Below are positions 1-10,755 of a DNA stretch of 35,163 nt, piece after piece; positions within the stretch are counted from its first letter, which is position 1; every line of letters starts with the position of its first letter. Both the position numbers and the translations under genes were made by a program. The DNA comes from Terana coerulea. Lineage: Eukaryota > Basidiomycota > Agaricomycetes > Polyporales > Phanerochaetaceae. The DNA lies in NCBI GenBank assembly GCA_024811115.1, contig JAKOGH010000410.1:1-35163 (forward strand), in the 5' to 3' direction. Below the pieces are notes generated by a model, which saw only the letters and a program-made list of their open reading frames with translations, was not told the origin of the DNA and did no database searches.

Positions 1-1121
1 CACAGAGCTTTACTTTGAGAATAAATCCCTCATATCTCTTGTAGCTTTTCTGTGGATTTATAATGGGTACATTACTTGTAGGCAACAAGATAAATTGACT
101 AGATAAATAAAAAAACAAGTCACACATGTATCCAGCATGAACTGGGCAGAGGTCTTCAGAATACATCTGCAGGATTTATTGTGGCAATATATTCCACCTA
201 ACACAGTGAGAGATATTGAGAATATATGGTTGATGTGAGTAAAATAAAGAACACAGATATATTCATCATAAATAATGTGCTATATATCTTCAGGATAAAT
301 CCAGCAGGACTTCAGACACTTAGAAACAAAGATGTCTGCGGAAGATGGTAGTTAGTTGCATTCAACATAAGCCTTTTAACTGTGGACACTAAACACACAA
401 TGCGCATTGGTAGATTCACATACAATTGCAAATCTTGTGAGAGCTATCAACTTTTGTATACTTTGCACAATGGCGGCGTATTTGCAAAACTTTGTTGCCC
501 AAGTTAACAACCTTGGCCAGATTGCGCTGTTTTGACATTGGCTAGTGTTAGCATCGTCAGTCAGAGCCCCATAGGGCATAAACATGTAAGTGCTTACCAC
601 AGTGTCATGTTTCATACAATGCAAACCTGTGCTTTATCACATCCAGTTTGGGCAGCAAAGTTCTATGAATACGCCACCATTGTGCAATGTATGTGAAAGT
701 TCAAGATAGTCCTTACTGGATTTGCAGTTGTATCTGAATATACCAATGTGCATACTAGTAAGTTCATTGTCAGTAATCAAAAGTCTCATATTGAATGAGT
801 TTATGTCTAACTACTATATTCAGCAGACATCTATATTTCTAAGTGTCCGAGGTCCTGCTGGATTTATCCTGGAGATATGTGGTATGTGATTTATGATGAA
901 TATATCTGTGTTCTTTATCTTACTTATGTTGACTGTGTGTCCTCAATATCTCTTGCTGAGTTAGGTGGAATATATTGCCACAATAAATCCTGCGAATATA
1001 TTCTGAAGACCTCTGTCTGTTTCATGCTGGATACATATATGACTCATTTTGTATTTGTCCAAGGAATTTATCTTATTGCTTACAAGTAATGTGCTCATTA
1101 TAAATCTACAGAACAGCTACA

Positions 1122-1129
1122 AGAGATAC
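1122..1129. repeat. Target-site duplication, left copy (hAT MITE 1)
   Basis: AGAGATAC. The right copy, AGAGATAT, lies at 1479-1486 with one mismatch, and the two bracket the 349-bp MITE exactly. Confidence 0.85.
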
Positions 1130-1478
1130 TAGTGATTGGCAAGGGTAAGCCCTCCATGCTTAGAGGCTAACCCTTACCCTTACCCTTCAAAACTCTTACC
1201 CTCATGAAGGGTAAGGGTTGGGGTTACCCTTCAAACCCTTGCCAAAATGGACAGAAAATGGTGCTTTGAGTGCTTTTTCACTCAATCATAATGTCAGCCT
1301 TCTATTTGAGTAGTTTGCATTGATATAGAAAGCACTCACAACACTTGCAGCTCTATCTAGCAACATATCTGCTATTTGAATGCAAACCCCTGCCAGACAA
1401 GGGTTAACTTTTTCCAACCCTTACCCTTCACCCTTACCCTTAACCCTCCGAGGGTTTGCAAACCCCTGCCTATCACTA
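1130..1478. mobile_element. hAT-type MITE nested in the palindrome's right arm
   Basis: A 349-bp element begins TAGTGATTGGCAAGGGT and ends with the imperfect reverse complement ACCCCTGCCTATCACTA (2 mismatches in 17). It is flanked by 8-bp direct repeats AGAGATAC (1122-1129) and AGAGATAT (1479-1486). An 8-bp target duplication and TAG-type termini are standard for hAT elements. Removing the element and one repeat restores the palindrome arm. Inside are clustered ACCCTTACCC / GGGTAAGGGT motifs near both ends, probably subterminal transposase-binding repeats; they are not canonical telomere repeat (CCCTAA). No coding capacity is seen. Confidence 0.88.
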
Positions 1479-1518
1479 AGAGATATAAGGGATTTATTGT
1501 CAGAATAAAGCTCTGTGA

Positions 1519-1885
1519 GTTATTGGAGAAGAATACAGAGTTAGATGCGCAGATTTACACATTTATTTAAGTTGTATATCTCCTGAAATGGAATATTTAA
1601 TCAATCTGCACAAATTATGCTGGCCATTTTGTTTCAGACTCCCACATGTTGACACAATAAATCCCCAGGATTTATCTCTTGGGTTCCACAGTGTGAGTGG
1701 TTTTTCACGTTCTCGTCTTCACCATCTTCCAGCAATAAACCACCAAACTTGTACTCCCAACGTTTTGCATATGCTCATTCCCTCACTTGAGACTCGGCAC
1801 AATATGGGCTGGTTGTGTCTCTTGGCGGGCCGACACTCTATGCCTCGCTGTATTCAATCTAGACACTAACAGTAACCGCATCGTC
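1519..1885. other. No gene seen; possible outer part of the palindromic element
   Basis: AT-rich sequence with the motif ATAAATCC...GGATTTAT near 1660-1680, which resembles the arms of the 1-1518 element. This could be its continuation, whose partner would lie left of the window. I see no credible coding sequence or RNA gene. Confidence 0.3.
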
Positions 1886-2012
1886 AAGTTAGATGTCAAA
1901 GTTATGACTTACGGAGCGCAGCTATGGTGGTGTCCATCGTGGAAAGGCATGCAGTGGATTGCCGAGACGCTCCAGCGAGCTCAGAACCGTGGCACTAGGT
2001 GGACTGCGGAGG
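1886..2012 (+). pseudogene. LINE (non-LTR retrotransposon) reverse-transcriptase fragment
   Basis: About 42 codons read MTYGAQLWW...KGMQWIAETLQRAQNRGTRW, which matches the segment after the RT palm in fungal LINE polyproteins (usually YG..LWW followed by LQ.AQNRA.RWI.G.F). The reading frame runs into unrelated sequence on both sides and there is no start, so this is a relic. The LINE piece at 9195-10090 begins close to where this one ends in the family's order. They could be parts of one family, but they do not overlap and I cannot show it. Confidence 0.7.
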
Positions 2013-2545
2013 GTTTCGGACCACCAAGGCGGGCGCACTACTACATCAGGGAAAAAAGGCATAGCCACTGAGAGCTAAGTAGTCTGAGTAGCGGTCGTAG
2101 CCCGGTATACAAGTCCCCTATTAAGTAGCTTCCGGTGGCGCCCAGCCAAGCCTCAGTAGCATCCAGTGCAGCCGCCCGCGAGCCCCGAGTGTATGTAGCA
2201 CACGGCTAAGAGTACGGAGACGCTGATGTAGAGGGTGTCAGATTTCGGTATTTTAGTGTTATTAAGGTACTGTTACTATGCTTACTGCACTCGGACACCA
2301 CTTGTAGTGTATATAGGTCACTCACATACTTGTACCTATTTCTCACGTGTTTGCACCCTCTCGGGTGCTGCACACCATCACTCTTACTGTTCTCGACGTT
2401 ATGTGCAGTGCCCGCGCCGTCCCCAAGACCTTATTTTGATAGAAGGCTGTAGTACACTGTAGAGCACTTGTAGTATGTGGGGCGAATTTCAATAATCATA
2501 CGAAATGGTTCTATACATGATATGAATGATAGTCTACAGTACAGC
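2013..2545. other. Intergenic stretch with no recognised feature
   Basis: No coding sequence can be supported. Short related direct repeats containing CACTTGTAGT occur near 2300 and 2467, but I could not pair them with an inverted copy beyond the downstream transposase, so I do not call them transposon ends. Confidence 0.3.
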
Positions 2546-4964
2546 CTACTCCCCTCGACCGGTATCTTCGGGCTCGCTGTCCGTGTCACCTGTGTGCTGG
2601 TCCAGCTGAGCTTCCATCCTTCGAAGTGCTTCATCTGATATAGTGATGGGTTTGTCAGACGCAGCTTGAATGTTTGTAGAGCTCTGCAAGTCAGGTTAGT
2701 CAAGAAGGCATTATGATCAACACTGTTCGGACATACATGATGTGACTAAGCATCTTCTCGCGCAGCTTCCTCGTCTTGTCAGGTCGCAACCCATCCCATT
2801 TCGTGACCAGCTTCAGATGATCCCCATACTTCGACTCATAATTCTTCTGCAGGAACTTGACCGGCCGAATCTTCGTCGACTTGACCTGTGCCGGCGCCCA
2901 TCTATCAAGACAAAACTCCACCTGCATGGGCGTGAGATCAGCCTGCGAGATGAAAAATGGGAATAAAAACATACCACAGTGAACAGAAAAGCGATTGTGG
3001 GCAATGGTAAAGGATTGAACCTCTCGAGCTGCTGCGCACCGAAGTCCTGGTTGTCCTTGAATAGCTGTTCACGCAGCACGTCCGTGAACATAGTGTGCTC
3101 GCCATACCCCGATGGTAAGTCAGTTTTCCAGTTCTCAAATACATGAGATCAGTGCAATGCACAGAACAAATTAGATCATATGAGCGTACCTTATGGCAAT
3201 ATCGGGGCCACTCTCCTTCGAAGAGGTATTTGATCCGGTCTCGATTTGCAGCTTCGTGGGTAGGGTCCGACTTGAGACCAAACAGTGTATTGACTTCTGG
3301 ACGTATCTTGTCTCTGATGTGGCCACGGAAGGACGAGGCTTGTTGGATTATCTGTGGCAAGGCTGTGGATCAGTACATACATGGCACTAGCAGTCTACTC
3401 ACAAGTGTATGCATACGATCCTTATCTTGCGAACGAAACCGTTTACCTGCAGCGTGACAGACCGTCTTCGAGCGCCGGTTGTTGCAGAGACCTCCTCCTG
3501 CTCGGCAGTGGGGAAGGGGTATAACGTGAAGATATCAACGTCAAACAAGCCGAAAGTGCGCGGTGAGAAGCTTGTGCATACTGATGTTGCTGTAGTCCGC
3601 TAGCTTCGGCTTTCCAGTCGGCATTTGGCCCCCAGTGTACTCGATCGTGTCGAACTCCCTTCGAGTCGGCGATCGGGAGTGCCTTGCTTTCTTGTGCGAA
3701 CGCTGACGTCCAGGTGATGGCTTGCTGCGTGATCGTCGTCGTCGCCGTTGCCTGTTCTCGCCGTCGTGCTGAGGCCGGGAGCTGGTCGCCGGATAACTAC
3801 TTGGACGAGACGCTGACAGTGAGTGCCTGGAAGCAGAAGGTAAGGCCTGCCGGTCTGAACCTCTGGGAGAGCGACTTCTGCCCCTCTCGACAACGTATGG
3901 TGGTTCACGAGGGGGTGGCGAGCTGTCAAGAAGCTCAATAGCTTCATGGTCTTGCTCCATTGATGGGTAAGGGACATGGTGCCGGTCAGAGCGATAGCCG
4001 GGAGCGTCGGCATCGATCGAGGATGAACGCGTCGGTTGAGACGCAGAGACAGACATGCGGTCGGATACATTTTCCAAGGGAGACGGAGAGCGAGAGCGTG
4101 GTGGAGATGTACCGGCGCGATCAATGGGATGTGTGTGATGTGAGGAAGACTGCGAGCTAGCACGACTGCTGTGCGACGGTGCGCGAGAAGATGGATGTGG
4201 GAAAAGCGCATGGCGAGAACTGTTGCGGCGATGTTCTCTGTTGTTCGATTCTAGATGTATTTTTAGAGTATGAGAGCGAGAAACGGAAGAAAACATACCT
4301 TGATTGGAAGATGGTGGTTGGTCTCGCTGATGTGTATCGGACGCGGACGTCACTGTGACAGCATTCTCCACTTCAGGGGTGTCGGCCCGCTGTACAATTC
4401 GTTTCTTCTTGTTGGATGCTGAAGCGTCCTCGCTGACAATGCCTAAACTTCGAAACTACAATGACTTAGATGGAATAGATCATGCCACAGCTGCGCACGT
4501 ACTGGTATGTTGACTGGGCCAACTTAAAGACTGTCCTCATCCTCATCCTCGTCCTCAGACTCGGGCCCTTTATTCTCATCCTCAGACTCTTCTTCATCGC
4601 CGTCCAGCTCCTCGTCACCGTCTGACTGTACCTCATGAGTGGTTGCACTCTTCCTTGCATTGTTCGCTTTTTGAGCATTCTTGAACTGCTTCAGCTTCTT
4701 CTGTGCAGCTGCTAGCTGCCGCTCGAGCTTTGCCTTCTCAATGTCATCTAGAGGTCCTCATAGTTAGCTAGAGGTTTTAATGCAAGCATTTGTGAAGCAG
4801 ATATACCTAAATTAGCTTGCCAATCTGTCCTCTGACAATTTCGCTTCTCATGGATAATGTTGTCTTCAGAGACACCCTCTGCGCGAGTGGGTTTCTTGCT
4901 TGACGACACATCCTTCTGAGTTGATTTGGCTTTTGCAGAGGGGCGGCCTTCACTAGAGCCATTT
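2546..4964 (-). pseudogene. DUF6532-like protein gene, 8 visible exons, frameshifted
   Basis: Visible exons on the minus strand are 4807-4964, 4503-4747, 4299-4448, 3403-4237, 3190-3351, 2975-3133, 2737-2921 and 2546-2681, joined by 51-61 nt GT-AG introns. The N-terminal half is low complexity: Lys/Ser-rich, then an acidic Glu/Asp tract near 4530-4620, then Ser/Arg-rich with SRSPSP-like and RRRRRSRSK stretches, suggesting a nuclear protein. The C-terminal half has the order expected of basidiomycete DUF6532 proteins: PFPTAEQE, then QQASSFRGHIRDKIRPEV, then FEGEWPRY, YGEHTMFTDVL, FNPLPLPTIAFLFTVVEFCL and a short tail ending TGRGE. Function is unknown. At least two frameshifts fall in the 3403-4237 exon (near 3541 and 3440-3490), and an in-frame TAA lies at 4524-4526 after the acidic tract. 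No clear first exon or start is seen upstream of the acceptor at 4964. It lies about 215 bp from, and divergent to, the Plavaka transposase. Confidence 0.62.
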
Positions 4965-7900
4965 CTGTAGTGTTATTAGTATTTCTGCGACACATGATAC
5001 AAAGATGAGAGCAAAATGTTGACGGGGAGGGTTGAAGAACAACGACAGAGGTGGTGGTTCAATTTGAGATCAACCAGGTGATCTCGCAAGTCGCAGCGAA
5101 ATGGGAGAGCAAAATGAGAAATACCATGTTTGAGCCTAGCTCACCACTCACCTCACGTTGCTTCATTCACACCTGCACTATGCCTATATATCGCTGCTCA
5201 TATTGCCAAATAACGAAGCCCACTCCATCAGGCCTGAAATCACATATCTGTCAGTCACAGCCATGCCGTGAGGCACTGCACAAACGTACCCGCTCCATCG
5301 CAACAAGTCCAGAGAATTCTGAGCCTTCTGGTTCAGAGTCAGTCTCTGAGTCGGACTCATCTTCTAATCATGGTGATTCAAGTGACCGGTCTGTGTTTAA
5401 CCAAGAAGATCAGCTTTCTGACCGACCAGGAAGTCCTGAATATTGGGACTCACATTTCACTACTCCCGAGTCACTCGCACTACCACCACCTGCACCTACT
5501 AGACAAACACGCAGCTCCAAGCGCACGTCTGACGAGCCACCCTCCAAGCGAGCACGAGTTGAAGATGTTGAAGATAAGGGTGACTCGACGCTGGATGCGG
5601 AGGGTTACCGAAGCAGCCATGGACAGATTACACGGAAAAGTATCGCGTCAAGACGAGAGGGCAAGCAAACACATCTTTGCTCAAATGGATGCAGAGTGAA
5701 AGGCAAGAGGTGAAGGCGGGAATCCATGGTCACCATGGGCCAATGAAGAGGAATGGGGCCTGGTGGAATGGTTGATGTCGACAGGGCTGAGCCAGGAGGC
5801 AATTGACCGATTCTTGAAGCTTGACGCAGTAAGTGTTTCCATTTCAATCAGTGCTTCTCCATGTGCTGATGCTTGCCTTCTATTGCTAAACAAAGAGGAA
5901 AGTACAGCCCTCCTTCCACAATAAGGCAGCCTTCTTCCAGAAGGTTGATGCACTTCCGTATGGGCCTGGATGGACGTGCGAGCTTTTCCACATCAACAGA
6001 GACTTAGAGGCCGACAGTGCGGGAAAGACGCAATCAGAGACACTCGAGCTCTGGAAGAGGAATCCAGTTGACTGTATCAAGGAGTTAATGGCGAATTCGC
6101 TCTTCAAAGGACACATGCGGTGCGCACCTCAGTCAATATACGAGGACACTGCAATGACAAAGCGGATATTCAATGAAATGTGGACCGGTGAATGGTGGGA
6201 GGAGATGCAGGTACGTGATTGGCAGGCATAGCAGCTTTCTCATACTCACGAACGTCAACGCAGGGACACTTTCCGAAGGGCGCTGTAATTTCGCCTGTCA
6301 TTCTTGCGTCCGACAAGACCCAGCTATCGAACTTTAGTGGCGACAAGGCTGCATGGCCAGTCTATCTCAGCATTGGCAACATATCAAAGAACGTGCGGCG
6401 CTCACCGTCATCTCATGCCACAGTCCTTATTGGCTACCTACCGGTCTCGAAGCTGGTATGCTTCTCGAAAAGACACGCGCACACGCGGCATATCAGCTCT
6501 TCCATGATTCGATGCGCTCCCTCTTGCTGCCGTTAATCGAAGCCGGTTCAAAAGGCGTCGATATGGTGTGCGCGGACGGGTTGATACGCCGTATTCATCC
6601 AATCCTCGCGGCATACATTGCGGACCATCCCGAGCAATGTCTGGTGACCTGCGTGAAAGAGAACCGGTGTCCGAAGTGTGTAGTGGATCCAAAGGAGATG
6701 GGCGCCGGACTCTGCGACGCGTCGGATATGCGCGACTCCGAGAACATGACGAGATTCCTGAAAGACGCACTGCGAACAGGAGTCCAGTCAGCAGAGTTCA
6801 AGGCTGCAGGACTACGGCCGATTCAGCCATTCTGGATGGACTTACCTCACTGCAATATCTTCCAATCCATTACGCCCGACATACTCCACCAACTACACAA
6901 GGGCATGTTCAAGGATCACGTCACCAAGTGGGCGGTAGCGTGCGCAAATGGCGATGAAGCTGAAATAGACATGCGATTCAAGTCCTTACCGTCACACCCT
7001 AACGTCCGGCACTTTGCGAAAGGCATCTCTCTCATATCGCAGTGGACCGGGAAGGAATACAAAGATATGGAAAGGTGTTTCTCAGCGCTCTGGCTGGATC
7101 GACGTCGAAGCGCGTGATCGTGGCTGTGCACAGCCTCTTGGACTTCATCTTCTACACTTATTTCGAATCACACACGCTCGACTCTCTGGCATGTCTCGAC
7201 AAAGCCTGGCGTAATTTCTATCTCAACAAATCTGCTTTCATCGACAATTTCCAACGCGCGAAAGCTTCCTTGACAGCCGGGCGAACTTCAACGGAATACC
7301 AAAGTTGCACGCCATGGAGCATTACCTCAAGTCCATTCGACTCTTTGGTACTGCAGATGGCTACAGCACGGAGAGCCCCGAACGACTCCACATTGACTTC
7401 GCGAAAGTGCGGCTATCGAGCGAGCAATCGCAAGCAGTATATCAAGCAAATGACTAAGTAGCTCGAGCGACAGGAGGCCCTCCACCGTTTCCATGCATAT
7501 CTTGACTGGCTACTACCAGAACGACCGAAGACTCCTCTAAAGAAACCGCCTCGGAAGGATAAGGCTCCGCACCTGCCGGCAGAGAATGAAGCCGAAGCCG
7601 CCGCCATAGACGAGCCCATCGAGGATCCAGTACCTGGTGTACCGTACCAGATTGCAAAGAGACCTGCGTTTCCGCTGATGTCGGTTGATGCCGTCGCGGC
7701 AGAGTTTGGTACTGGGCCTGATTTTCTCTGGTATTTGCGCCAGTTTCTCATTCAGAAGGCCGGTGCATCGACTTCAGTCCCACCTGTTCTCACCACTGTC
7801 CACGGCCAGACCCGACTTTCGTTGTACAAGCAGTTCAAGATTGACCTCCCTCTCATGGGTCAGGTCTCAAGAAGCCGGAAGTAGACACAATCAAGGCCAT

Positions 7901-8262
7901 CCCGCTGAGGGAGAAGACATTCGCAGGGGTCCAGATCGAAATCTCCCTAGAGCAGTGTTCAATGGTCTTTGTCCGCGGCAGTCGCTTGCTCGCTTGCTCT
8001 ACGCAAAGCTGTGCAGGTTCATCTGAGAGTTCGACGGGTTTGAGAGGTGAGTAATGCTTGTTGCGCTATGATTTTGCTGAGCTCACACCATTTTATAGAT
8101 ATGTTAGTCGGCCGAGTGCGTGCCATCTTTCACGTACTGAAGAATACGTGGCCCTTGTCCCACACCCCGCTCGCATTTGTACAATGGTACACGCCGCTCA
8201 CTGTCTACAATAGTGAACTTGGCATGTACTCGGTCACCGAGTCCACATGAAGCCACGTCCGT

Positions 8263-8270
8263 CATGCGGC
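8263..8270. repeat. Target-site duplication, left copy (hAT MITE 2)
   Basis: CATGCGGC, repeated identically at 8882-8889. In the host coding sequence it spans codons for His-Ala-Ala, and the frame resumes correctly after the second copy. Confidence 0.93.
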
Positions 8271-8881
8271 TAGTGTTGCCGAAGTTCAGTTCAGTTCGGC
8301 GGTTCAGAACTGAACCGATGAACCGAACCATGTGGTTCAGTTTGGTTTGGTTCTGGTTCGGCCTCTAGATAACTTGGTTTGGTTCTTAGTTTAGGGCATG
8401 GCTGTCACGCTCTGAACCAAGTTCGAACCGGTTCGAATCATGAACTTACTTACTATAGCATGTCTAAACTATTTTTTCATTGTTGTGCTTGTAAACTGAG
8501 CATTAAATGCCACTCTGCTTATGTTTTGGTGTATATATGATGCCATCAATAGCTGCCAAAAAGGCAACTGGCAGCCTCTATCAGACACTGAGCTTCAAAA
8601 CATCATAATGTAAGGCTTTTGCACCACACAAACTCTTCTAGATGTCAATATATAACTCTATTATAATTTACCATTGCAATTATACTGATTTGACAGAGTA
8701 AAGCTGATATATACATGGTTCAATGGTTCGAACCAGTTCAAACTCTAGACTGAACCAACCAAACCAGTTCATACTGGTTCAGTTCAGTTCAGTTCAGGTT
8801 TGGCTGCTAAACACTTGGTTCTGGTTCCGGTTCGGACAAAAATGGACCCGAACCGAACTGAACTGAACTTCGGCAACACTA
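8271..8881. mobile_element. hAT-type MITE inserted in the Plavaka transposase
   Basis: A 611-bp element has a 29-bp perfect terminal inverted repeat. The left end begins TAGTGTTGCCGAAGTTCAG and the right end closes with CTGAACTTCGGCAACACTA. It is flanked by identical 8-bp duplications, CATGCGGC, at 8263-8270 and 8882-8889. Both ends carry dense GGTTC/GAACC motifs on both strands, probably subterminal binding sites. The centre is AT-rich and non-coding. The perfect TIR and TSD point to an insertion younger than the transposase it interrupts. The termini differ from the 1130-1478 MITE, so it belongs to a different subfamily. Confidence 0.93.
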
Positions 8882-9194
8882 CATGCGGCCATTGTCTCCA
8901 TTACAGATATAGCTCATTCCTGTCAGCTCACTCCCCAGTGGGGCAGTTCAATGGACAGAAGGTGGACTTACGAGAACATCTATGACTTGTGCACACGCTT
9001 CATGTCAATCCATACATCCGGCATCATGATTTTGTATTGCTTCGTTACCTCTGTAATAAAAGTTGATACACATTTACATTGACAGAAAAATAAGACCCCG
9101 CGAAGCTAAGTATATAATCCTACGTATGCTACAAAACACTGCTGAACTCTCCGCTGGAGCTCCCAAGCGCTACATAGCCCTCAGCCAGTGCTAC

Positions 9195-10090
9195 TCAGGC
9201 TACCGGCGCTGCGCCGCGAAGGCCCTACCGCGGCGCCAAACACCGTTCCCTGATGTAGAAATGTTAACGGGCGTCATACCTATTGTCAACAACAACTAGT
9301 ACAACTGTACCAGGTGCAGCTCTCAACAGGGGACGGAAATAGTGGTGCAGTCTCCGAGTAACTAGCTGGGGAACAGACCAGCTCGAGACTGGCTTTCTCT
9401 GTTGCAGACGGTAGCTACTTATACATGTGTAGTTCTAAACTGTACAGTACCACCCAGTATCCTCGTGTATGTACTAGAGCGGTCCAGAACAATAGAGAAA
9501 CATACGGAAACCACGGTATCGATGAGAGAACAATAGATAGGGGTAGAAGACAATGGAAATGAAAAGAATACCCTAGAGACGCCCAGAAGTTCATGACAAC
9601 CTATACGCCACCAAGTGAACAAGCTGATGAGCAAGGTGGCCCTGCGGGCCCGCGCTCTTCATGACGGACACCCAGTGCGGTCCCTCCCGGGATATTGGAG
9701 GCGCAATGAGCGGAACATTTCGGCCCCCTTCCCGCCGGGCTCGGCCCCTTCTTCGACGCCATCACCCCACTTACACACATTGACGTCAAGGGCCACACCG
9801 CTACAGAAGACTTCGACCAGCTCAACGCTGAGTGCCGACCAGGCTACAGACTGCTCGACACGCATCAACACCGGATTGAACTGATGCTAGACGCGCCCCA
9901 GAAAGGCACTCCGAATTCAAGACGTGGCTACGTGAATCATTTAACCCCACCCTACAACTCGCCACCCACAACAAACACGCACGGGTGCTCTTCACGGATG
10001 GGTCTAGCGACCAGGGCGGAGAAAACCCGCCACCGAGGGCTGCGTGGGGCGGTGTTCAAGAACGGCATCCAGGTTTCAAGTGGAAGATTT
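9195..10090 (+). pseudogene. LINE polyprotein fragment ending in an RNase H domain
   Basis: With the solo LTR at 9284-9598 and one target repeat removed, the reading is PFPDVEMLTGVIPI joined to RHQVNKLMSKVALRARAL, then FFDAITPLTHIDV, LLDTHQHRIELML and the RNase H opening strand ARVLFTDGSSDQ. This is the RT-to-RNase H linker and RNase H start of a fungal LINE; the Asp in FTDGS is the usual first catalytic residue. Frameshifts lie near 9730 and 9900. The remaining RNase H catalytic residues are not recovered because the homology fades after about 10085. The left edge is uncertain; sequence from 9066 to 9195 may be LINE or not. Confidence 0.75.
9284..9598 (-). mobile_element. Solo LTR (family shared with 27069-27385), nested in the LINE relic
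   Basis: Read on the minus strand it is 315 bp, starting TGTCATGAACTTCTGG and ending TTGACA, with the TGTCA/TGACA inverted ends typical of LTRs. It is flanked by ACCTAT on both sides (9278-9283 and 9599-9604). It matches 27069-27385 in reverse complement over its whole length with few differences. It includes a TATA-like TATAAGTAGC. No internal retrotransposon sequence adjoins it, so it is a solo LTR left by recombination between two LTRs. The LINE reading frame is continuous once it is removed. Confidence 0.92.
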
Positions 10091-10755
10091 GGGCAACCTC
10101 TATATACCAAGGAACGCGGGCATCTCTTTCGACTATTTAGCAGGCTGTCCTCTTGTCCGTTTTGCTTGTATCTGCGGTTATAAGCTCAGCGCTGAAAGTC
10201 ACCATTGTATAATTCGCGACTGAACACAAGCTCAACGTACGAGGTCGTCGAGTTGTTGCTTGCGGAGGCGACGGAGAGGTGGTCTTTTCAGAGTGAAAAC
10301 CTGATAGCTGTGCTCGATCAAGTGTATGAGGTTGAGCAAGGTCAAGCCGTCCAAATGCGCAGAATCGAGGACAATGCCTAGGGAGACAAGCCTGTCGTTT
10401 CCTCAATGCTCGGCAAGGAATCAGTCGTCAGCCTGTAGAGTTAAGTAGCTGGGTTGCTTTGATACATCCGAAAACTAGCCAACCACGCATCAACTCCGCC
10501 TCAGATGCTTGTAGCGTTTAATCAGCTAGTTCAAACGAGTGACACAACAAAAGGTCAAATAATATAATATCAGCAGTTAACTATCAAAGGGATAACATTC
10601 GGAAGCCCACAAAGTTTTGTATCGACTCGAAATAGATATACACAACGCATGGGTAATCTCTCGCATACTGTGGATGCTGTCTGATTTGGCTAAGTGAAAT
10701 GTATCAGCGAGACCAATGAGAAGAGTACATTCGAACATACGGTACAATTTGGAAC
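10091..10755. other. No confident gene; one open stretch without a start codon
   Basis: A plus-strand open stretch at about 10191-10381 (no ATG, stop TAG) reads STYEVVELLLAEATERW and then NLIAVLDQVYEVEQ, which looks like coding sequence and could be a final exon. I recognise no family and see no partner exon. The remainder to 10755 is the 3' flank of the minus-strand 7TM gene. Confidence 0.25.

Larger units (their letters stand above)
1..1518. mobile_element. Near-palindromic fold-back element with ~0.5-kb inverted arms
   Basis: The left arm (1 to about 505) is matched in reverse complement by a right arm that runs from about 640 to 1129 and resumes at 1487-1518 after a nested insertion. Matching blocks include positions 20-80 against 1060-1130, 125-330 against 850-1030, and 370-500 against 645-780. 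The first bases of the window (CACAGAGCTTTA) pair with 1507-1518, so the arms may continue to the left of the window, and related ATAAATCC / AGGATTTATT motifs occur on the right as far as about 1690. The loop is about 135 bp (506-640). No convincing coding sequence is present. Without the insertion it is about 1.16 kb and almost entirely stem. This suits a non-autonomous fold-back or MITE-like element, but no transposase family can be assigned because the true ends are not visible. Confidence 0.8.
5180..9066 (+). pseudogene. Plavaka-type DNA transposase, degenerate and interrupted
   Basis: The ATG at 5180 opens an N-terminal C2H2-like finger (CSYCQ...HICQSQPC) and a Ser-rich linker. The Plavaka core follows: NPWSPW...[107 protein letters not shown] and LHIDFAK. 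The C-terminus is HDFVLLRYLC with a stop at 9064-9066. Exons are 5180-5828, 5908-6210, 6264-8046 and 8099-9066. In-frame stops are TGA 5697-5699, TAG 7459-7461 and TGA 8248-8250. Frameshifts lie near 5590, 6460, 7080, 7270, 7390, 7868 and 8990. A hAT MITE sits in the last exon; removing it with one target repeat restores the frame. The family moves DNA by cut-and-paste in basidiomycetes, but this copy cannot be active. I could not find its terminal inverted repeats. Confidence 0.9.

Noticed and set aside
1150..1450. Telomere-like repeats (AACCCTTACCC)
   Set aside because: The unit is CCCTTA-like and irregular, not CCCTAA, and the cluster sits inside a MITE with defined ends, so it is a subterminal motif and not a telomere.
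2943..2974. A 32-nt intron in the DUF6532-like gene
   Set aside because: A nearby acceptor at 2922 gives a normal 53-nt intron with a branch-like CTGAT and a better family match (FLFTVVEFCL), so the short version is not needed.
8425..8740. tRNA-like T-loop sequences (GGTTCGAACC)
   Set aside because: They are part of the GGTTC/GAACC repeats of the hAT MITE; no acceptor stem or anticodon arm can be folded around them.
2300..9130. Terminal inverted repeats enclosing the DUF6532 and Plavaka genes
   Set aside because: CACTTGTAGTATG near 2467 and a partly similar inverted stretch near 9118-9140 match only over a few bases and do not form a proper inverted pair with a target duplication.
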